Part shown: positions 12,238 to 22,940 of the stretch, in pieces
How positions within the stretch are numbered: position 1 is the first letter of the stretch
How the letters are laid out: each line of letters begins with the position of its first letter
DNA from: Liolophura sinensis
Lineage: Eukaryota; Mollusca; Polyplacophora; Chitonida; Chitonidae
DNA: 64,000 nt
Assembly (NCBI RefSeq): GCF_032854445.1
Contig: NC_088306.1
Coordinates: 4,648,373 to 4,712,372, forward strand
Direction: 5' to 3'
Notes under the pieces: generated by a model
The model's database searches: none
The model's input: the letters and a program-made list of their open reading frames with translations, nothing else
What the model was told of the DNA's origin: nothing
Translations under genes and position numbers: made by a program

Positions 12238-12516
12238 TAGCAGAATAATGCTTTAGAACAACATGTTGGCAGAATAATGCTTCAAAATAACATGTTGACA
12301 GAACAATGCTTCAGAATAACATGTTGGCAGCATAATGCTTCAGAAGAACATGTTTGTAGAATAATGCGTCAGAAGAGCATGTCGGCAGAATAATGCTTCA
12401 GAATAACATGTTGGCAGAATAATGCTTCAGAAGAACATGATGGCAGAATAATGCTTCAGAATAACATGTTGGCAGAATAATGCTTCAGAATAACATGTTT
12501 GCAGAATAATGCTTCA
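12238..12516. repeat. 29-bp minisatellite, about 9-10 copies
   Basis: Unit cagaataatgcttcagaata plus acatgttgg. Copies differ by a few substitutions (acaatg, cgtcag, agaaca). Single, more decayed units with agaataatgctttt continue to about 12790, so the array was once longer. Confidence 0.85.
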
Positions 12517-12790
12517 GGGAAACTTTTGCAAATCTTGGGGATAGAATAATGCTTTTGTTAAGGTTGATAATTGAAAACAGAATCTAGCAAACTTGCTGAG
12601 AGAACAATGCTATTGGTAAGATTGGCTAGCAGGCTTTATTGTGAATCTTTGAAGTACAATAATAAATTCTTTTGGCAAGGTTACATTAAAATATTTCTGG
12701 AAAGCATGGTAACAGAATAATGCTTTGGGAAAACAGCGGTACAGCATGATGCATAAGGAACGTTTTGCTACAGAATAAGGATTTTGGAAT

Positions 12791-14150
12791 GATTTTTGAC
12801 ATCAGTAGTGGAAACGTTGAATTCTGTTTCCTGTTGCTGCTATGAAGGTTCAGATGGCCCAGTAACATCGACCAGGGCTTTCTCAAAATCCTATGCTGTA
12901 ACTACACAAGTTCATACCCATTAATTTGCTGAAATTTCATTTTAATGCTTGGTACGTTTCCCTGCAGTAAATGTTGCAACATACTTTTTCTGTACAGTGT
13001 ATCAGACAGATAGTAATTTTCTTATACTATAGTTAGGTTTGTTTACCGCCAATCCGGAACTTAAACACTGAGAATAATAACCACAAAGTATACAGTTTAG
13101 AATTTGTGACACATATTAAATTCGTGAAAATGTACACTGTTCCTAAATTTCATGGAGTCTTTATCGAATTTATTTCCCAGAAGTACAAGGTGCTTAACTT
13201 TTACACCGTTAGTACTGAAAACTGGGAGACACGTGTTTTTCAGTGAATGCTCCTCTAAAAATAGCTATCCAGTCATGGTCGCGTGATGCTCTTGTGTATC
13301 TAAGCTTTACTTTGACACTACTGGTATAAGCCACCCACGTCAGCATAGCAACAACTCTGTCGTCAAGGGGGAACAAAGTCTCTTTGAGCAGGTAGATTTA
13401 ACTTGAAAAGAGATAATATGAACCATGTATCGATTAAAACATGTTTGTACATGTTTAGCGGGTTGGCCTACGTCTGTGGCTTGACTATACACCACATGTT
13501 TCTGGATGAGCCCGTACATTCCAAGTCCAGTTAAATGCACCTGTGAGCGTAGACAAGCAGAAGCGCAGCGACTTGTGCAAGGAGAGCTATTAATAGGAAC
13601 AGATAATACTTAGTTTTAAAAGGAACTTATTCCACGTAAATCACTAACAGGGAAACAAGTGAACTTTTGATTCCTATAACATCTAATTGAAATATATTCA
13701 AATCGGCTGCTCTGATATTGGCTTAATAGGTAATTTTAGTTGTGTCAGACATTGACCGATGTTAAAGGATATGCGCAAAGATTTTTTTTCATGTTTGAGT
13801 CATACTGTAAGCCCCATAACTCTTAATAAGCCGTCTATTTTATGTGTCTCATTCGCCTGTGGTTGAGAATTTTTGGAAATGACATGATCCACGAATTAAG
13901 TGGGTGCATGGCTCAAGTTCGCGCCCCAGTTCAGACTCTTCCCTTCAAAGTTGTTTTGAAATCTATCATCGTAAGCTGCAAAAAGAATATTACTGGAATG
14001 CTTTTTAAATCTGTCGCGGGCTCTAAAGAGGTTGAAAGTCATTTATGCACCCAAAAAGAAAGCTGAGAAACTTTTTTGCACTTTTATAGCATAGAAAACA
14101 TCCAAATATGTATGCCCAGTGAATACAATTAAGACTTAGGGCATAGATTT
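12791..14150. other. Intergenic, nothing recognised
   Basis: AT-rich sequence without a supported gene or repeat. Confidence 0.45.
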
Positions 14151-14154
14151 TAAA

Positions 14155-14400
14155 AAAAAAACAGAGTTGCAACGACAGTGTGATAGCTGGTAAATGGTCA
14201 AATGTAACCGGTAAAATACAGCCTCTTGTCAATTTACCTCAGTCATGATTTTATTCTAACGGTTCACGCAGATGAACAAACGGTGTCAAATTACACGCTC
14301 CCTAGCACCATGTCTTAAGCAGAAGAAGTTAACGATTAAAACATGCAGTGAAGTTTATTGCAATTTATTACACGTCACTGTCTAGAATTACTCAAAATGT
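14155..14400 (+). repeat. Dispersed repeat family R3, nearly full
   Basis: Contains gacagtgtgatagctggtaa, tgtaaccggtaaaatacagc, tttacctcagtcatgatttt, a central cctagcaccatgtcttaagc, and the end gtctagaattactca. It is one of the two best copies for defining the family, about 250-280 bp. Confidence 0.65.
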
Positions 14401-15184
14401 TGCAAAGGGATCAGGCCTCAGGGATGATTAGTCCACCAGAAGAATTCTGATTTTTGAAGGAATACGATGTTCTTAACAATATACACTATATGTACTGGTA
14501 ACAAAAACTACAACAAAAAATTACATGTAACATGTCCCAGGGGAGAAGAGATTACATAAGCCTTGAGCTGGTTTATATGAAGACATATGGTGTCTAGCTC
14601 TTCGTGCCTTGCATTATCGCTTTAAAAATGATCCACAACTTTCCTTTATGAGAAAAAAAATTCCTTGCCGGCAACAACTGGACATAAGACGATTATGTCA
14701 CTCTTGTAACTACCATTGGAAAAAAATTGCATCTAAAGACAGATTTGTGTCTAAAATTTAAATAGTTTTACTCTTAAAAAGTACGTGTCATGCTTTCCAC
14801 AAAAATAAGCCCCTCTGCGATGATTAATGCTGCAAGATAAGTGGCGATGTGTATAATCCAATTACAAAGCTTTTCTGAAACGACCTCAATGGCAACCCAA
14901 AAATTGACCAAAATCTAAAGCCCATTGCAAGTGTGTTTTGCTTGTTTAAGTTCTGTTTATTTCTGCAGTTCTGGTGCTAGACTACAAAATAAATCTTCAG
15001 CATAATAACAACCAAGTGTGCCATTCATTGTTTGAGGTGACATGCGTCATTTTCCCGTAGCACTGAGCTACTGGTATGTATACAGGTGATTTAGCAAATG
15101 TTGAGTGATCACCTACAGGGCTATCAAGGGTCTCCTTCAAAGTGCTCCTAGTGCTGAACGGTGCATTCTTGTCAGCTCTGAAAG
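14401..15184. other. Intergenic, nothing recognised
   Basis: AT-rich sequence; no supported feature. Confidence 0.4.
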
Positions 15185-15740
15185 CCAAAGACTCGAGTCA
15201 AGTTTCAAGTCCAAGTTTCAAATCAAAGATCGAAGGCAGGTTTAAAGTCAAAGATCCATTTCATGGCCCAAGTCAAAGATTTAAGTTAAAGGTTCACCCC
15301 AAGTCTCAGGTTAAAGGTTCCAGCCAAAGATGGAAGTCAAGTTGCAAGTCAAACATTTAAGTCAAAGATCCTAAGTCAAGTCTCAAGTCAAAGATTTCTG
15401 TTAAATTTTCCAAACAAAATAATAATCCAAAGTTGAAGATGCAAATCAAAGATCCAAGTCAAGGCTCGTCAAAAACTCACGTCAAAGTTTCCAAAACAAA
15501 ATATACTGAAAGGTCTCAAATCGAAGATCATAGATGTCAAAAATCAAAATCAAATGAGCTCTCAAAGATTTAATTCAAAGATCTCAAGTCAAGCTTCAAC
15601 TCAAAGGTTGAAATAAAAGTATCCAAAAAGAGGGATTCAACGCCAAAGATTCCAGTCAAAGATACAAGTCAAGTCTTTAGTTAAAGGTTCACGTCAAAGT
15701 TTCACTTTGAACAAAAACAGATTCAAAGTCAACGATTCAG
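15185..15740 (+). repeat. Irregular tandem repeat rich in AAGTCAAAGATC
   Basis: Many imperfect copies of a short unit of about 12-20 bp around aagtcaaagat and aagtcaag. The frame stays open in part (15142-15360) only because the unit lacks stops; I do not regard it as coding. Confidence 0.75.
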
Positions 15741-15760
15741 GTGAATTCAGGTGTGTGAAT

Positions 15761-16770
15761 CAGTTAAAAAACTGCATTGTTTTTCAGTGACCTTGACCTT
15801 TTTTCAAGGTTATTAACCCTGTACCTCCATTAATAATAAGGCGGTATTATTTTGTTGCATGCCGATGTCAATGCCGAAACTTAACACCATTGTCTTTAAC
15901 ACAGCAGTGCTTAATGCCGCTGCTTCTATGTTACGATAGAGAATCGTCCAACCCGTTCCTCACCTGCCATGTCTGGAGCTAACCCTGTATATTCTCTGGA
16001 ATGACATTTTGTCCTGAACCCATATATGATAACATTGGTCATGTTCTTTATTGCTGGGTTTAATCCAAAAGAAAAACTGCAAAAACACCAGGGTAAGGGT
16101 TCATCGTATACTACATGCCTTGGCCCATAGCCAGGGGATCATGGTAGAAATCCGGTAATCCACTGCAATCAGAGATCCCAACATTTGTAAATAGACATAA
16201 ATTTTGTGCAAGAAGGCATTTTACAATAGCATGTATGTTTGTCGCCAGACATGTATAATAATAAAATGCAAAGGTGGGGGCAGAAAAGCGATTTCGTTAT
16301 TTTTAAAGCACACCCGCAAAATTAGGATCTTGAAAATAGGCTGAATAGTTGATTGTTCCAGCCTCTAAAATCTTACCAGTTAACTTTCTGTCAATAATAC
16401 ATGGTGACTTACAGGACACAACACCACCAAAAAAGTACGCATCATGCATATTTAATCATGCAAGTATGTTGGTGACAAAACGGGATATCCTTCATTCTTG
16501 AAGGGTCAATAAAAAGCTCTGTAACCATGTAAGATGTCCCAAACCAGTCGTGCCGCTGTCACAAAGGGAATTTGTATAATGCCATATGAGCTTTATTGCT
16601 GAATTATTCTGACAACCAAAAATTTGACAACCATGCAACATATAGTATTCAGCTGATGCTTACAAGCACTGCTACAAGCGTTCAGAGCGTTTGCGACTTA
16701 ATGGAGGTACAGGGTTAATAACCTTGAAAAAAGGTCAAGGTCACTGAAAAACAATGCAGTTTTTTAACTG
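15761..16770. mobile_element. Non-autonomous element with perfect 73-bp inverted repeats
   Basis: Bases 15761-15833 (cagttaaaaaactgcattgt ... cctgtacctccattaa) are identical over all 73 positions to the reverse complement of 16698-16770. The 864 bp between them hold no open frame or known domain. The arrangement fits a non-autonomous DNA transposon or a recent palindromic rearrangement. No clear target-site duplication is visible at the flanks (gtgaat | atatct). Confidence 0.75.
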
Positions 16771-17130
16771 ATATCTGATTTAACGTGTGTCTGTGATACA
16801 AGTTGAAAATTGCTTTAAGATTGCATGAGATACCCTGCTTACAAACCTGTTACGAAATACCATTTCAATGGCACAATGACCTTGAAGAAATATGTCAAGG
16901 TCATTTATTGAAAAGCCATAGGCATGTTCTACTTCAAGACTTCAAGACATACTGTCTTTATTAGCCTGTCACAAAAATATAACTTATATAAATATAACCG
17001 GAAGAAAATTCGCAACGGTCGCCGAAAATGACTTGTTTTTCCCAATGTCAAAGCGTTCATGTGGTATACGTTTGCTAAAAATCGTTAAACATGTTCAAGA
17101 GATAAAGTGTTTACAAAGATGTAAGCGGTA
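16771..17130. other. Spacer with a smaller inverted repeat
   Basis: At about 16871-16906, aatgaccttga is followed by tcaaggtcatt, a short inverted pair that resembles part of the 73-bp arms (accttgac...). Otherwise nothing is recognised. Confidence 0.4.
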
Positions 17131-17862
17131 CTGCATGATATTATACATATGTGTGAGAACGTGAACTTGACAGCGCATATGGCACTGCATGATATTATAG
17201 ACATGCGTGAAAGGGGGGAAATGACAGCGCACATAATATTGCATGACATTACAGATGTGCGTGAGAGGTTGAACTTGACAGCGCATCTGATACTGTATGA
17301 TATTACAGATATGCGTGAGACGGTGAACTTGACAGCGCATGTGATACTGTATGATATTACAGATATGCGTGAGAGGGTGAACTTGACAGCACATATGATA
17401 GTGAATAACATTAAAGATGTTATGTGCATGAGAGGGTGAACTAGTACTGCATGACATTACAGATGTGCGTAAGAGGTTGAACTTGACAGCGCATGTGATA
17501 CTGTATGACACTACAGATATGCGCGAGAGGGTGAACTTGAAAGCGCATATGATACTGTATGATATTACAGACATGTGTGAGAGGGTGAACTTGAAAGCGC
17601 ATATGGTACTGCATAACATTACAGATGTTATGTGTATGAGAGGGTGAACTAGTACTGCATGATATTACAAGCATGCGTGAGAGGGTAAATTGACATCGCA
17701 TATGGTATTGCATGATACTACAGGCATGCATGAGAGGGTGAACTAGTTCTGCATGATATTACAGATGTGCGTGAGAGGGTGAATTTGACTGCGCATATGG
17801 TACTGCATGATATTACAGGCATGCGTGAGAGGGTGAATTGACATCGCATATGGTATTGCGCT
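17131..17862 (+). repeat. 54-bp minisatellite, about 13 copies
   Basis: Unit gatattacagatatgcgtga, gagggtgaacttgacagcgc, atgtgatactgtat, measured as 54 bp between successive attacag sites (17248, 17302, 17356). Because 54 is a multiple of three, long frames stay open on both strands (for example repeated RVNLTAHMILYDITDM). These frames are a by-product of the repeat, not evidence of a gene. Confidence 0.9.
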
Positions 17863-18390
17863 TGCCAGGGGATACATGGACAGGACATAAAATTTAGTAC
17901 ACATACAACGACGCAAGCAGAATCAACCAACAACAACAAAATCTATAAACACAGTCCGAGAAATGTAATGAATTTTTTTCATATTACTGAAAAAATCAAG
18001 GCATATAAAGTATTTCAGCTTCCCTTCTGCCCTTCTGTCAATATTATACAAGTTAAGTGTTCAGTCATATGAAATATTCTGATAGCTTTCACATGTATTT
18101 CACAAAATTTCTTTAGCAAAGCATGTCTATAAAACTGCACGTTCGTGTTATACGCCTCGATTTGTACGTTGGATCTAAATTCGGCAATTTAATCGCATAG
18201 AAACTCATTAATGACAAATCAGATTCACCCGAAAAAAGGAGATAGATAATGGTGCAAACAGACGGTTGTGTACCATTATAAACAGTCTCCAGTGACCTTT
18301 GAGGCTCCGCCCCTAACACACAAAGTAAGGGTCCTACATGTCTGACGTTAATAAATATTTTACGTCAATCAAAACTGTTCTCGGCCATTT
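17863..18390. other. Intergenic, nothing recognised
   Basis: AT-rich sequence upstream of the first member of the tandem gene family; no supported feature. Confidence 0.4.
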
Positions 18391-18406
18391 ATTGGTTAAT
18401 TTCTCT
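18388..18406 (+). promoter_or_regulatory. Shared promoter block of copy A (ATTGGTTAATTTCTCT)
   Basis: tttattggttaatttctct is repeated base for base upstream of copy D (25471). It contains an inverted CCAAT box (ATTGG at 18391), 104 bp before the ATG. No clear TATA box follows here. Confidence 0.5.
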
Positions 18407-18494
18407 GCTAGAGACTTCATATGAATACGGATACATGTAATCTGCTGTAGAGAATTTACTTTCACGCAGCTGGTCGCTGTCTACCCCTGTCGCC

Positions 18495-18794
18495 ATGAGC
18501 GAACAAGTGTCCAATTCGTTGTATATGGGTGAAGATGATTCAGACGTGGAGTATACTTATGACCCGTTTAAGGAAAAGCATTACAGCGAAGACTGTCACT
18601 GGGAGTGGAAGACAATAAACAAATCACGAAAAAACTTTCGAATACGTCTCGTTCTAGTTTGCTGTTGTCGAAAAAACTTCGACAACATGGAGGAGATACA
18701 TTTCAGCCATGCCTGTGAATGGTGGGAATTTAAAGCTAGAGGGAAACGCATTTGGATTCTTAAGCGTCGATGCGTGTGTTATCCTAGAGACTAA
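18495..18794 (+). CDS. Copy A: small duplicated-module Cys/His protein, unknown family
   Basis: Intact single-exon frame of 99 residues, starting at the first ATG in a good context (gccATGa). I do not recognise the family. After an acidic N-terminus (GEDDSDVEYTYDPFKEK) it holds two copies of one module. Module 1 is HYSEDC, 21 residues, then CCC. Module 2 is HFSHAC, 18 residues, then CVC. Each H-x4-C is followed by an aromatic-rich stretch (HWEW, EWWEF) and each C-x-C by basic residues. The pattern suggests metal binding or disulphides, but neither is shown. There is no signal peptide or membrane segment, so a cytosolic or nuclear place is inferred. It is the first of five same-strand paralogues. 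The region from the last codons into the 3' UTR is duplicated in tandem, and an ATTAAA at 18872 could serve as polyadenylation signal. Confidence 0.75.
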   Translation: MSEQVSNSLYMGEDDSDVEYTYDPFKEKHYSEDCHWEWKTINKSRKNFRIRLVLVCCCRKNFDNMEEIHFSHACEWWEFKARGKRIWILKRRCVCYPRD

Positions 18795-18935
18795 AATGTG
18801 AATACATGACAGCTTATTGTCATAATGTCAAAACTTTAACTGTAAGTATACCAATGTGTGTTGTCCTAAAGATTAAAATGTGAATACGTGACAGCTTATT
18901 AACATGGAGTCAAAACTTAAATTGTAAGTATACCA
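18772..18935 (+). repeat. Tandem duplication (about 82 bp) over the 3' end of copy A
   Basis: tgttatcctagagactaaaatgt ... gtaagtatacca is followed by a second copy with a few changes (tgtcctaaagattaaaatgt ... gtaagtatacca). The first copy covers the stop codon of copy A; the second lies in the 3' UTR. Confidence 0.8.
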
Positions 18936-20077
18936 GAAGTATAAGGTTCTGACTTAAATCTACCAGCTTTATCTATTAGATGAGTGAAACGAAATTTCAC
19001 CGTAGGCCTATATCATATGAGGATACAGTTCTAAAAAATATGTGTTTTATTAACTGATTTCTGTACACAGTTCTCATGAAGCGACTGTATTGTGAAATTA
19101 TTTAGCGATTCACTACGATCACACATTTGTTTCGTCTGCAAAAGAGCTTTTTCTATCATTTCTTGAATGTCAGCTCCTTTTTCGAAAATCCACGTTGAAA
19201 CGCCCATCCCATTTTAATGATTGATATCGTTCAATTATTGTATAAGGAAAACAGGCTCATTAGAACGGATGCCTACACGTAATAAGTTTATCTCCGTAAG
19301 TATTACTTATTCAAGTTGTGGTTTTCCTTACGGTGAGAAACAACGTCAAAAATGACCAGAGTCCTGACAAGAGCCACATTTTTGAAAATATTTAAAGCAT
19401 GCCTTGTTTCAAGGTCATTCCATGTACGACGTTGACCTAAATTTTTGTCATTGTTGCAGACTTTATGGAAATTACAACCCCACTGTGGCACCAATCCCTT
19501 GAAAAAATACCAAGAATCCGGATATGGTAGATGAGCACCATTGCACGCAAGCAGGCAAACAGAAAAAGAACACAGTACTTGGAAATCAACTCTCCCAATA
19601 ATAAAAGAAAAAAGGTTAAGATTCAAGCTTTCATACGGAAATGTTTCGGTACTTCACACGATTGGTTTTATTGTGAAGATTCCTTGAACTCTACTGCATA
19701 GCTGTGCATATTCCTACCAACATTATGTTTTCATGTTGTTTTTGTTCAGAGAATCACAACAAACATGCCTAGAAGGATAGACGAGTGAACATGTGGTAGG
19801 ACATTATTGTCAGACGATAATTCCATGAGTTATATGTAGAACAAGTTCCTGTTCAAGTGTAATCCACATTCCGATCTTCTCTGTTGCCCCTTTTCACAAA
19901 AATAAAAAAATGATTATTGCTTGCTGTTTTTGACTTGGTGTGGTTAACTGTAGTTTTCTTCATATACAAGTAGCTGCTCAGTATTCCACAACACAGTTCA
20001 TTACAGGGTTTACACTAAGTCCCATAAGCTGTTAATTGCAAGGAATGAAAGACGTACAACATAGACAGTAAAAGCAC
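18936..20077. other. Spacer between copies A and B
   Basis: AT-rich. A 107-codon frame on the minus strand (19626-19303) has no recognisable domain, no paralogue here and no promoter signal, so I do not call it a gene. Confidence 0.4.
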
Positions 20078-20280
20078 AGCAGCGACGACAGTATGATTGC
20101 TTGGCAAATGGTCACAGGTAACCTATGAAATACGGCCTCTTGTGAATTTACCTCAGACAGGGTTTTGTTCTGTTAATGTAAATGCTTAATTAGTAGTAAG
20201 TTACACGTCATCTGGCGCCATCGCATAAGCAGAGTTAGATAAAAGAAATGCAGTGATGTTCCCTGCAATTTTACTAGATG
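20078..20280 (+). repeat. Dispersed repeat family R3
   Basis: gcagcgacgacagtatgatt, atgaaatacggcctcttgtg, aatttacctcagacagggtt, and the distal gcagtgatgttccctgcaat align with the copies at 14155, 36245 and 46982. Confidence 0.65.
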
Positions 20281-20397
20281 AGAACATGGAGTGTGTGTGT
20301 TTCCAGTTTCCTAAAAGTCGTGTATATTTGCCACAAACTGAAGAATTTGTGTTGTCTAGTAATAAAAAACTGAGGTTAGAGCTTCACCTAACTGCCG

Positions 20398-20428
<31 letters not shown>

Positions 20429-20432
20429 ACAC
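20398..20432 (+). repeat. Poly-C run followed by (AC)n microsatellite
   Basis: Seventeen C (20398-20414), then nine AC units (20415-20432). Length is likely polymorphic. Confidence 0.9.
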
Positions 20433-20709
20433 CACCCTTGCACGGCAGTCTGTGAAGAAGAACTAGGCTAACTATAAGTTCTTCACATACACTAAGTCCA
20501 GAGGATCAGTCCGCGGCAAATCACCAACTGTAGCTGCCGTCTCTTAAACATTACTAGGTAAAGCCTCCTCTTGTTTGTACATGTACTGAATTTCATTTTA
20601 AAGCGATATATTGTCAGCAAAAATAGTATTCAGGACAGGTAGGAGGAGCTAAGTGACGCTCCGTCCAACAATACATTACATACCTGTAAGACTTTAACGT
20701 CGTCACTTC

Positions 20710-20740
20710 ATTGGTCACGGCAACACTAATTTATATAAAA
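20710..20740 (+). promoter_or_regulatory. Copy B promoter: ATTGGT and TATA box
   Basis: ATTGGT at 20710-20715 and ttatataaaa at 20731-20740. The ATTGGT is 105 bp before the ATG, nearly the same spacing as in copy A. Confidence 0.5.
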
Positions 20741-20814
20741 CGGTTGTTTATAATGGATATTTTTTCTCAGTGAGATACATAATTCTTTTTGAGCCTTTAC
20801 GTTGTCTGTATAAA

Positions 20815-21097
20815 ATGGGGAATTTTCTATTTATGTGTGAAGATGATACAGACGACGATCTATTCGACAATTCGTTCAAAGAAGATCATTTCAGTGAAAA
20901 CTGCCACTTGATGGAAGAGCGTATACAATGCAAGCGTGAGGACCTGAAAAAAAAAAATCGTTGTCATTTGTAAATGTAAAAAAAAAACAAGCAGGGAAGA
21001 GATACATGGCGTTACATGTGAAAAAAGACGAAAGACAGTGAAAGGAAAGATCATTTTGTCGGTGAAATGTCAGTGTCCTCCGTGTTGTAAAAAATGA
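20815..21097 (+). pseudogene. Copy B: family member with one frameshift at an A run
   Basis: The frame opens MGNFLFMCEDDTDDDLFDNS and reaches module 1 (HFSENC), then hits a stop at 20971-20973 after an 11-A run (20947-20957). Reading one base out of phase beyond the run recovers the rest of the family pattern. That part has a C-K-C, then IHGVTC, 17 residues and CQC, and ends CPPCCKK at a TGA (21095-21097). The downstream part keeps every expected Cys, so the break is recent, or it is a base-count error in a homopolymer, which is common in long-read assemblies. It shares the acidic N-terminus and the FKE-x-H-[YF]-S-E-[DN]-C block with copy A. If the A run is really 10, this is a fourth intact gene. 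Confidence 0.7.
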
Positions 21098-21712
21098 AGA
21101 GCAAACAATTTGGTACAAGCAATATTCAAGGGTATGTCCCATTTAGAGCCCGTTGTCTCATTTTTTTCCTTTCCTTATAAATCTGATGCATTTACCTCTC
21201 CTACATATACTTCTAGCAGGAATGTCATTTTCCTATACTGACTATGGCTTGCAGCTTACTACTAAGTATCACTTGCACTCACGTGCGATAGAGCACTGAC
21301 CAGCCATCCTCAGCTACAGCCATGGCGTCACAGCTGGCTAAATGGTAACTTTAAGTAGCGAAGACCGTATTAGGTTAATTCTATGTCTGTAGAGGGACAT
21401 TTATATAGGTCTCATTTGTACTTATGCATGTATGAGGAATCCTTTCTACACCTGGTTACATATGTAAGTTTTGTGTTAATTCTACATTGTGTCTTCTGTA
21501 AAACGAATGAATCTGGAAACATAGTACTGTGTATTGGTGAAGCACACGTAACTTTAGGCTGATTATTTTCCCTCTGTCTATCGCGAGAGCTGTGATTCAC
21601 CGAACTGTGCGCTACGTTTGATTTGCTGGAATTCCCGGCTCAAAGCCACACCTCCCTCGGAGATATAAATACGAATATTATCCCGATACCATGACAAAGT
21701 GCATGGCTTTCT
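21098..21712. other. Spacer between copies B and C
   Basis: AT-rich; no supported repeat or gene. No AATAAA lies close behind copy B. Confidence 0.4.
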
Positions 21713-21776
21713 ATTGGTTCACAGATCATGACGTGTACACAAATTAAATATTCAAATCAAGCAAAGCGTTATAAAG
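21713..21776 (+). promoter_or_regulatory. Copy C promoter: ATTGGT and TATA-like box
   Basis: ATTGGT at 21713-21718 (122 bp before the ATG) and tataaag at 21770-21776. The arrangement matches that of copy B with wider spacing. Confidence 0.4.
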
Positions 21777-21834
21777 TCTTGAAGAAAATGCTAAAAGCTG
21801 AGTTTTGAAATGATTTAGAGCGAACGACACAAAC

Positions 21835-22142
21835 ATGTCGCAATACACTAACCAGCCAAGATGGGAGGACGTTGTAGATTATTCGTTCAATAACACTCCC
21901 ATAATCGAGGAAAATCACAAGAATGACCAATGCGGGTGGAAAAAGGTGGAAGTCGACAGATCCCGTGGAAACTACAAGGCGGATTTCGCAGAGTTTGTTG
22001 TTGTGGAAAGTACGATGATGACATCATGGAAATACACTATAGCAGAGCATGCAATTTTGATGATGGATACTGGTGGTTAAGCTTTTTTGGGTGGCTCTGG
22101 TATTTGAAGCGCAGGTGTGCTTGCAGCCCTAGACAGCACTAA
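21835..22142 (+). pseudogene. Copy C: family member with one frameshift in module 1
   Basis: The frame starts MSQYTNQPRWEDVVDYSF and gives the first half of module 1 (HKNDQC, GWKK). It stops at 22078-22080 in the original phase. From about 21975 the other phase carries the missing half (RRVCCCGK), then IHYSRAC, 21 residues rich in Trp, CAC and a TAA at 22140-22142. One indel around 21965-21985 separates them; the direction differs from that in copy B. There is no long homopolymer at this site, so a real mutation is more likely here. AATAAA lies 12 bp beyond the stop, and AAG|GTGAGT lies at about 22173. Confidence 0.7.
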
Positions 22143-22153
22143 AACGAGTTATA

Positions 22154-22159
22154 AATAAA
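22154..22159 (+). promoter_or_regulatory. Polyadenylation signal behind copy C
   Basis: AATAAA 12 bp after the TAA of copy C. A second candidate lies at 23034-23039 if the 3' UTR is spliced. Confidence 0.4.
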
Positions 22160-22804
22160 CATCTACAACAAGGTGAGTAAACTTCCGACTTGTGCATTGA
22201 ACGACTTGTGTGCTGAGTATGACCCTAGAAGTTCATGTGGATATCCTAATAAAATTGTTTGACGTTGGCGAGGTTTACAAGACGTTAAGACACTAAAATG
22301 AAAGAATATGTTCGTCGAAACAAACATCCGTATACCAGCGGTCAACCGCACTGGGCATTCCGGGCTAGTGATTTCCACAACAATCTTGAACACAAACCTA
22401 TACAGAACAAGGAACATACATAAAGTAACACATCAGAACGTATTCGTGCAAAAAGAAGCAGTTTTCAATGATTTTTGGCAAGACACCTAGAATGTTCTAG
22501 ACGAATGAATCTGGGAGTAAAACCGTGTGGATTATGTCCCTTTATCAATGGTTGACAATCAAAATATGTCTCTCAGTTGCGCTTTGATTCCATTTCTTTC
22601 TATGCATCCAAGCCAGCCCCGGTGTGAGTGGAATACGATAAAAAGAGACTCAAGTTATCTTGTAACGTAACTAATATCATATATTCTCTTTGATTATCTT
22701 TCAGACTGATGTTACTTCTATTCTCTCGGACTTGAATGTTTGTGAAAAAGGTTTCTTGCTGTGATTTCCATACTAACAAGGTCGTGTGTTTCCGAGACAT
22801 TGAT
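22160..22804. other. Spacer, possible 3' UTR intron of copy C
   Basis: Starts with a donor-like aag|gtgagtaaac. No repeat or gene recognised. Confidence 0.3.
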
Positions 22805-22940
22805 GTCGACATTGCCTAGAAAAGTTGGACCTTGTCAGAAATAACTGGACATTGCCTAGAAGACCTGGACATTGCCTAGAAGACCTGGACATTGCCTAGA
22901 AGAACTGGACGATGCCTAGAAGAACTGGATATTTCCTGAA
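22805..22940 (+). repeat. 20-bp minisatellite, about 6 copies
   Basis: Unit gacattgcctagaagacctg, most regular at 22850-22925 and decaying at both ends (cttgtcagaaataact, tatttcctgaaaa). Confidence 0.85.

Noticed and set aside
17085-17619. Frames of 96-174 codons on both strands
   Set aside because: By-product of the 54-bp minisatellite.
19303-19626. 107-codon minus-strand frame
   Set aside because: No recognisable domain, promoter or splice context.
20941-22010. Programmed ribosomal frameshifting in copies B and C
   Set aside because: The two shifts differ in direction and sequence context, and copies A, D and E need none.
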